Positions 61,702 through 64,000 of a DNA stretch of 64,000 bases are shown one piece after another. A program made the position numbers and the translations under genes. Below the pieces are notes generated by a model that was not told where the DNA came from, searched no databases, and was given only the letters and a program-made list of their open reading frames with translations. This DNA is from Lytechinus pictus. Its lineage: Eukaryota > Echinodermata > Echinoidea > Temnopleuroida > Toxopneustidae. The DNA lies in assembly GCF_037042905.1 (NCBI RefSeq), contig NC_087246.1, forward strand, positions 37,876,001-37,940,000, read 5' to 3'. The stretch's first letter is position 1. Each line of letters begins with the position of its first letter.

Positions 61702-63498
61702 CGAACTTTGGCCATGTTGGGGTATTTGAGGAATTGTAATCATAACTTTGAAAATTTATGGATCTAGTCTATAAAACTTGGACAAAAGAACAATCAAGTA
61801 TCCTTAAACATCCTGTGCGAGCTTCAGGTCACATGGCCAAGGTCAAAGGTCATTTAGAGTCGACAAACTTTGGTAATGTTGGGGGTATTTGTCGAATTGT
61901 CATCATAATTTTAAGTGTTTATAAATCTAATTCATGAAAAGTGAACACAAGAGCAGCAATATATCCCTGAATACCCTGTGCGCGTTTCAGGAACATGGCC
62001 AAGGTCAAAGGTCACTTAAAGGTCAATGAACTCTGTCCCTGTTTGGAGTATGTGTTGAATTGGCATCATAACTAAGAAAATTTATGGATCTAGCTCATGA
62101 AACATCGACATTAGAGTAATCAAGTATGAATGATTGTTTTGCACATGTCTTAGGTCACATGATCATGGTCAAAGGTCATTTTGGGTCAATGAATATAATA
62201 TTTTATTATCACATTAGTGCTTTTTTCTGTGAATAATCATTCATTAGCTATTTTCAAAGGCAGCACTGCTGATATATCGAATTGGTTAATGCAGGCGAGA
62301 CTGCCAGAGGCGCTCCACTTGTTAAAATACCGATTTGGGGGTACATTGGGGTCGTGTTTAATCAGAGAGATATACGATTGTCAGAATACCGCCCCTGTAG
62401 TTTTCACTCGATGCCGAGACCGTTAGTCTGAATTTGTTTGTGACATTCACTGACTAAGGGGTTGTTGCACGAAAATATTTGCAATCAATCGCAAATATTC
62501 AGTTGCAATTTTACAATAAATAAGTGAATATTAGCTGTAGCAAATCAGATTACACTACTTGTTGCAAGGAGCAGTCCAGCAATCAGTCACAAATTTACAA
62601 TTAATTGCAGGAGATGATTGATTTAGGTACCGAAAATAGACTTAAAATTGATCGCAAGTTTTTTGCAACGCCCCCATAAAACTGCCAAAATACGTAAAGG
62701 AATTATCTCCCCGTTTCGTACAGTTACCTTTATGCACATCAAGCAATTTGTGAATACTTCAGCTCATATTTCACATTAATTATTTAATCATGACTTTTAT
62801 TGATCTATACCGTTAATCTTGCAAATAAATTAGATCTACATAGATCTACTGAAAAGAATGTTGAAAATGGATCATTGCCAAAATTCTGCTGTTCTTAATC
62901 AGCGGGTGAAATGCTGTTTTGAGTTATAAAAAGTGGTCTTGAACTTTGAAGCAAATACTTGTAAAGCCTTTTTTAGGCCTTTATCAGATAGACGTGACTG
63001 GGTAGACCTAGAGTGTAGACAAACTATACAGAGTCATTTATTTATTTTTATCTACGTTTATATACAGGCAGTTCTTCCAGATGATTATGACTATGCCATA
63101 ACATCTTTCAGCGTTCAAGATGCTGGATTCACTACTTTGCTGGAAGCAACTGCACCAGATGCCATATGAAGTGGAAGCAAGACTTTGAAGAATCCTCGAA
63201 GTGCATGTTTTAGTTCAATGTAGGAATATACATGTACATAATGTACATTCTCTCCAGAGATCCTCTTCAGTTGCTTTCAACTTCACAAAAATGTTCATAA
63301 TCATGCAACAGGTCCTCAACTGAATATCATTTACCCCTCATTCGACTAATGTCTCAAAATTCTCATTCTCTTACAAGGGACCTGTACTATGGAATAATTT
63401 GGATATCATTAAAAACAGTTCAACACTTAGCTCTTTCAAATGTTATTACATGGAGATATAATTTTGTATTGTTAGATAATCCCCAACATTATACTCAA
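61702..63498. repeat. Tandem duplication, unit 2
   Basis: Copy of unit 1, differing by only scattered single bases and a few 1-3-base indels. It carries a 5'-truncated E5-type element (to 62322). Confidence 0.9.
63068..63169 (+). CDS. Possible terminal coding exon, unit 2
   Basis: Same 33-codon segment as 61272-61373, with one residue changed (Asn to Asp after PD). Both splice-acceptor and stop are retained. Confidence 0.25.
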   Translation, partial: AVLPDDYDYAITSFSVQDAGFTTLLEATAPDAI

Positions 63499-64000
63499 CG
63501 AACTTTTGCCATGTTGGGGTATTTGAGGAATTGTAATCATAACTTTAAAAATTTATGGATCTAGTCTATGAAACTTGGACAAAAGAAGAATCAAGTATCC
63601 TTAAGCATCCTGTGCGAGTTTCAGGTCACATGGCCAAGGTCAAAGGTCATTTAGAGTCGACAAACTTTGGTAATGTTGGGGGTATTTGTCGAATTGTCAT
63701 CATAATTTTAAGTGTTTATGAATCTAATTCATGAAAAGTGAACACAAGAGCAGCAATATATCCCTGAATACCCTGTGCGCGTTTCAGGAACATGGTCAAG
63801 GTCAAAGGTCACTTAAAGGTCAATGTCCGTGTTTGGAGTATGTGTTGAATTGGCATCATAACTAAGAAAATTTATGGATCTAGCTCATGAAACATCGACA
63901 TTAGAGTAATCAAGTTTGAATGATTGTTTTGCACATGTCTTCGGTCACATGATCATGGTCAAAGGTCATTTTGGGTCAATGAATATAATATTTTATTATC
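63499..64000. repeat. Tandem duplication, unit 3 (cut by window edge)
   Basis: Repeats again the start of units 1 and 2 and runs off the right edge. More differences than unit 2 (for example, a short deletion near 63825). Confidence 0.88.

Overview
This is eukaryotic, animal genomic DNA. Coding exons are short, scattered and bounded by GT/AG splice sites. More than 90% of the window is intron, intergenic DNA and mobile-element remains. The repeat types (palindromic MITEs, a SINE whose tail joins a trinucleotide run, CR1-like LINE scraps, and arrays rich in TGACCTTTGACC) resemble those I know from sea urchin genomes, so an echinoid is the best guess. That assignment is from memory, not from a search.

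Four gene structures can be supported, all on the minus strand. (1) DPM1, dolichol-phosphate mannosyltransferase catalytic subunit: exon 1 at 17296-17402 and part of exon 2 at 1-78, running off the left edge, with a 17.2-kb first intron. (2) Inside that intron, in the same orientation, a three-exon gene (12574 to 6244) whose product resembles the cysteine/histidine N-terminal region of animal Mutator-like transposase-derived proteins. It is cut by an in-frame TGA. (3) and (4) Two complete, tandem, seven-exon genes for mitochondrial 2,4-dienoyl-CoA reductase (DECR1): copy A at 37467-23560 and copy B at 55691-44878. They have identical intron positions and phases and encode 335 and 337 residues. 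Each has its own first exon with a mitochondrial-type presequence.

The DECR1 copies are a mosaic of near-identical (97-98%) and diverged (76-81%) blocks inside exons 2 and 3, which suggests gene conversion. Introns of copy A hold three copies of a transposable element that carries perfect direct-repeat-1 nuclear-receptor half-site pairs (AGGTCAAAGGTCA). Copy B introns hold none.

Layout: 1-17.4 kb, DPM1 first exons and a repeat-filled intron with the nested gene. 17.5-23.5 kb, nested MITEs and a CR1-like LINE. 23.5-37.5 kb, DECR1 copy A. 37.5-44.8 kb, spacer with several TIR elements. 44.8-55.7 kb, DECR1 copy B. 55.7-59.9 kb, repeats, a SINE and a LINE. 59.9-64 kb, a recent 1.79-kb tandem duplication that continues past the right edge. 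No rRNA genes, CRISPR arrays or intact tRNA genes were seen; the tRNA-like sequences are SINE heads. DPM1 acts in N-glycan/GPI precursor synthesis at the ER, and DECR1 in mitochondrial oxidation of unsaturated fatty acids. There is no sign that the two are functionally linked.
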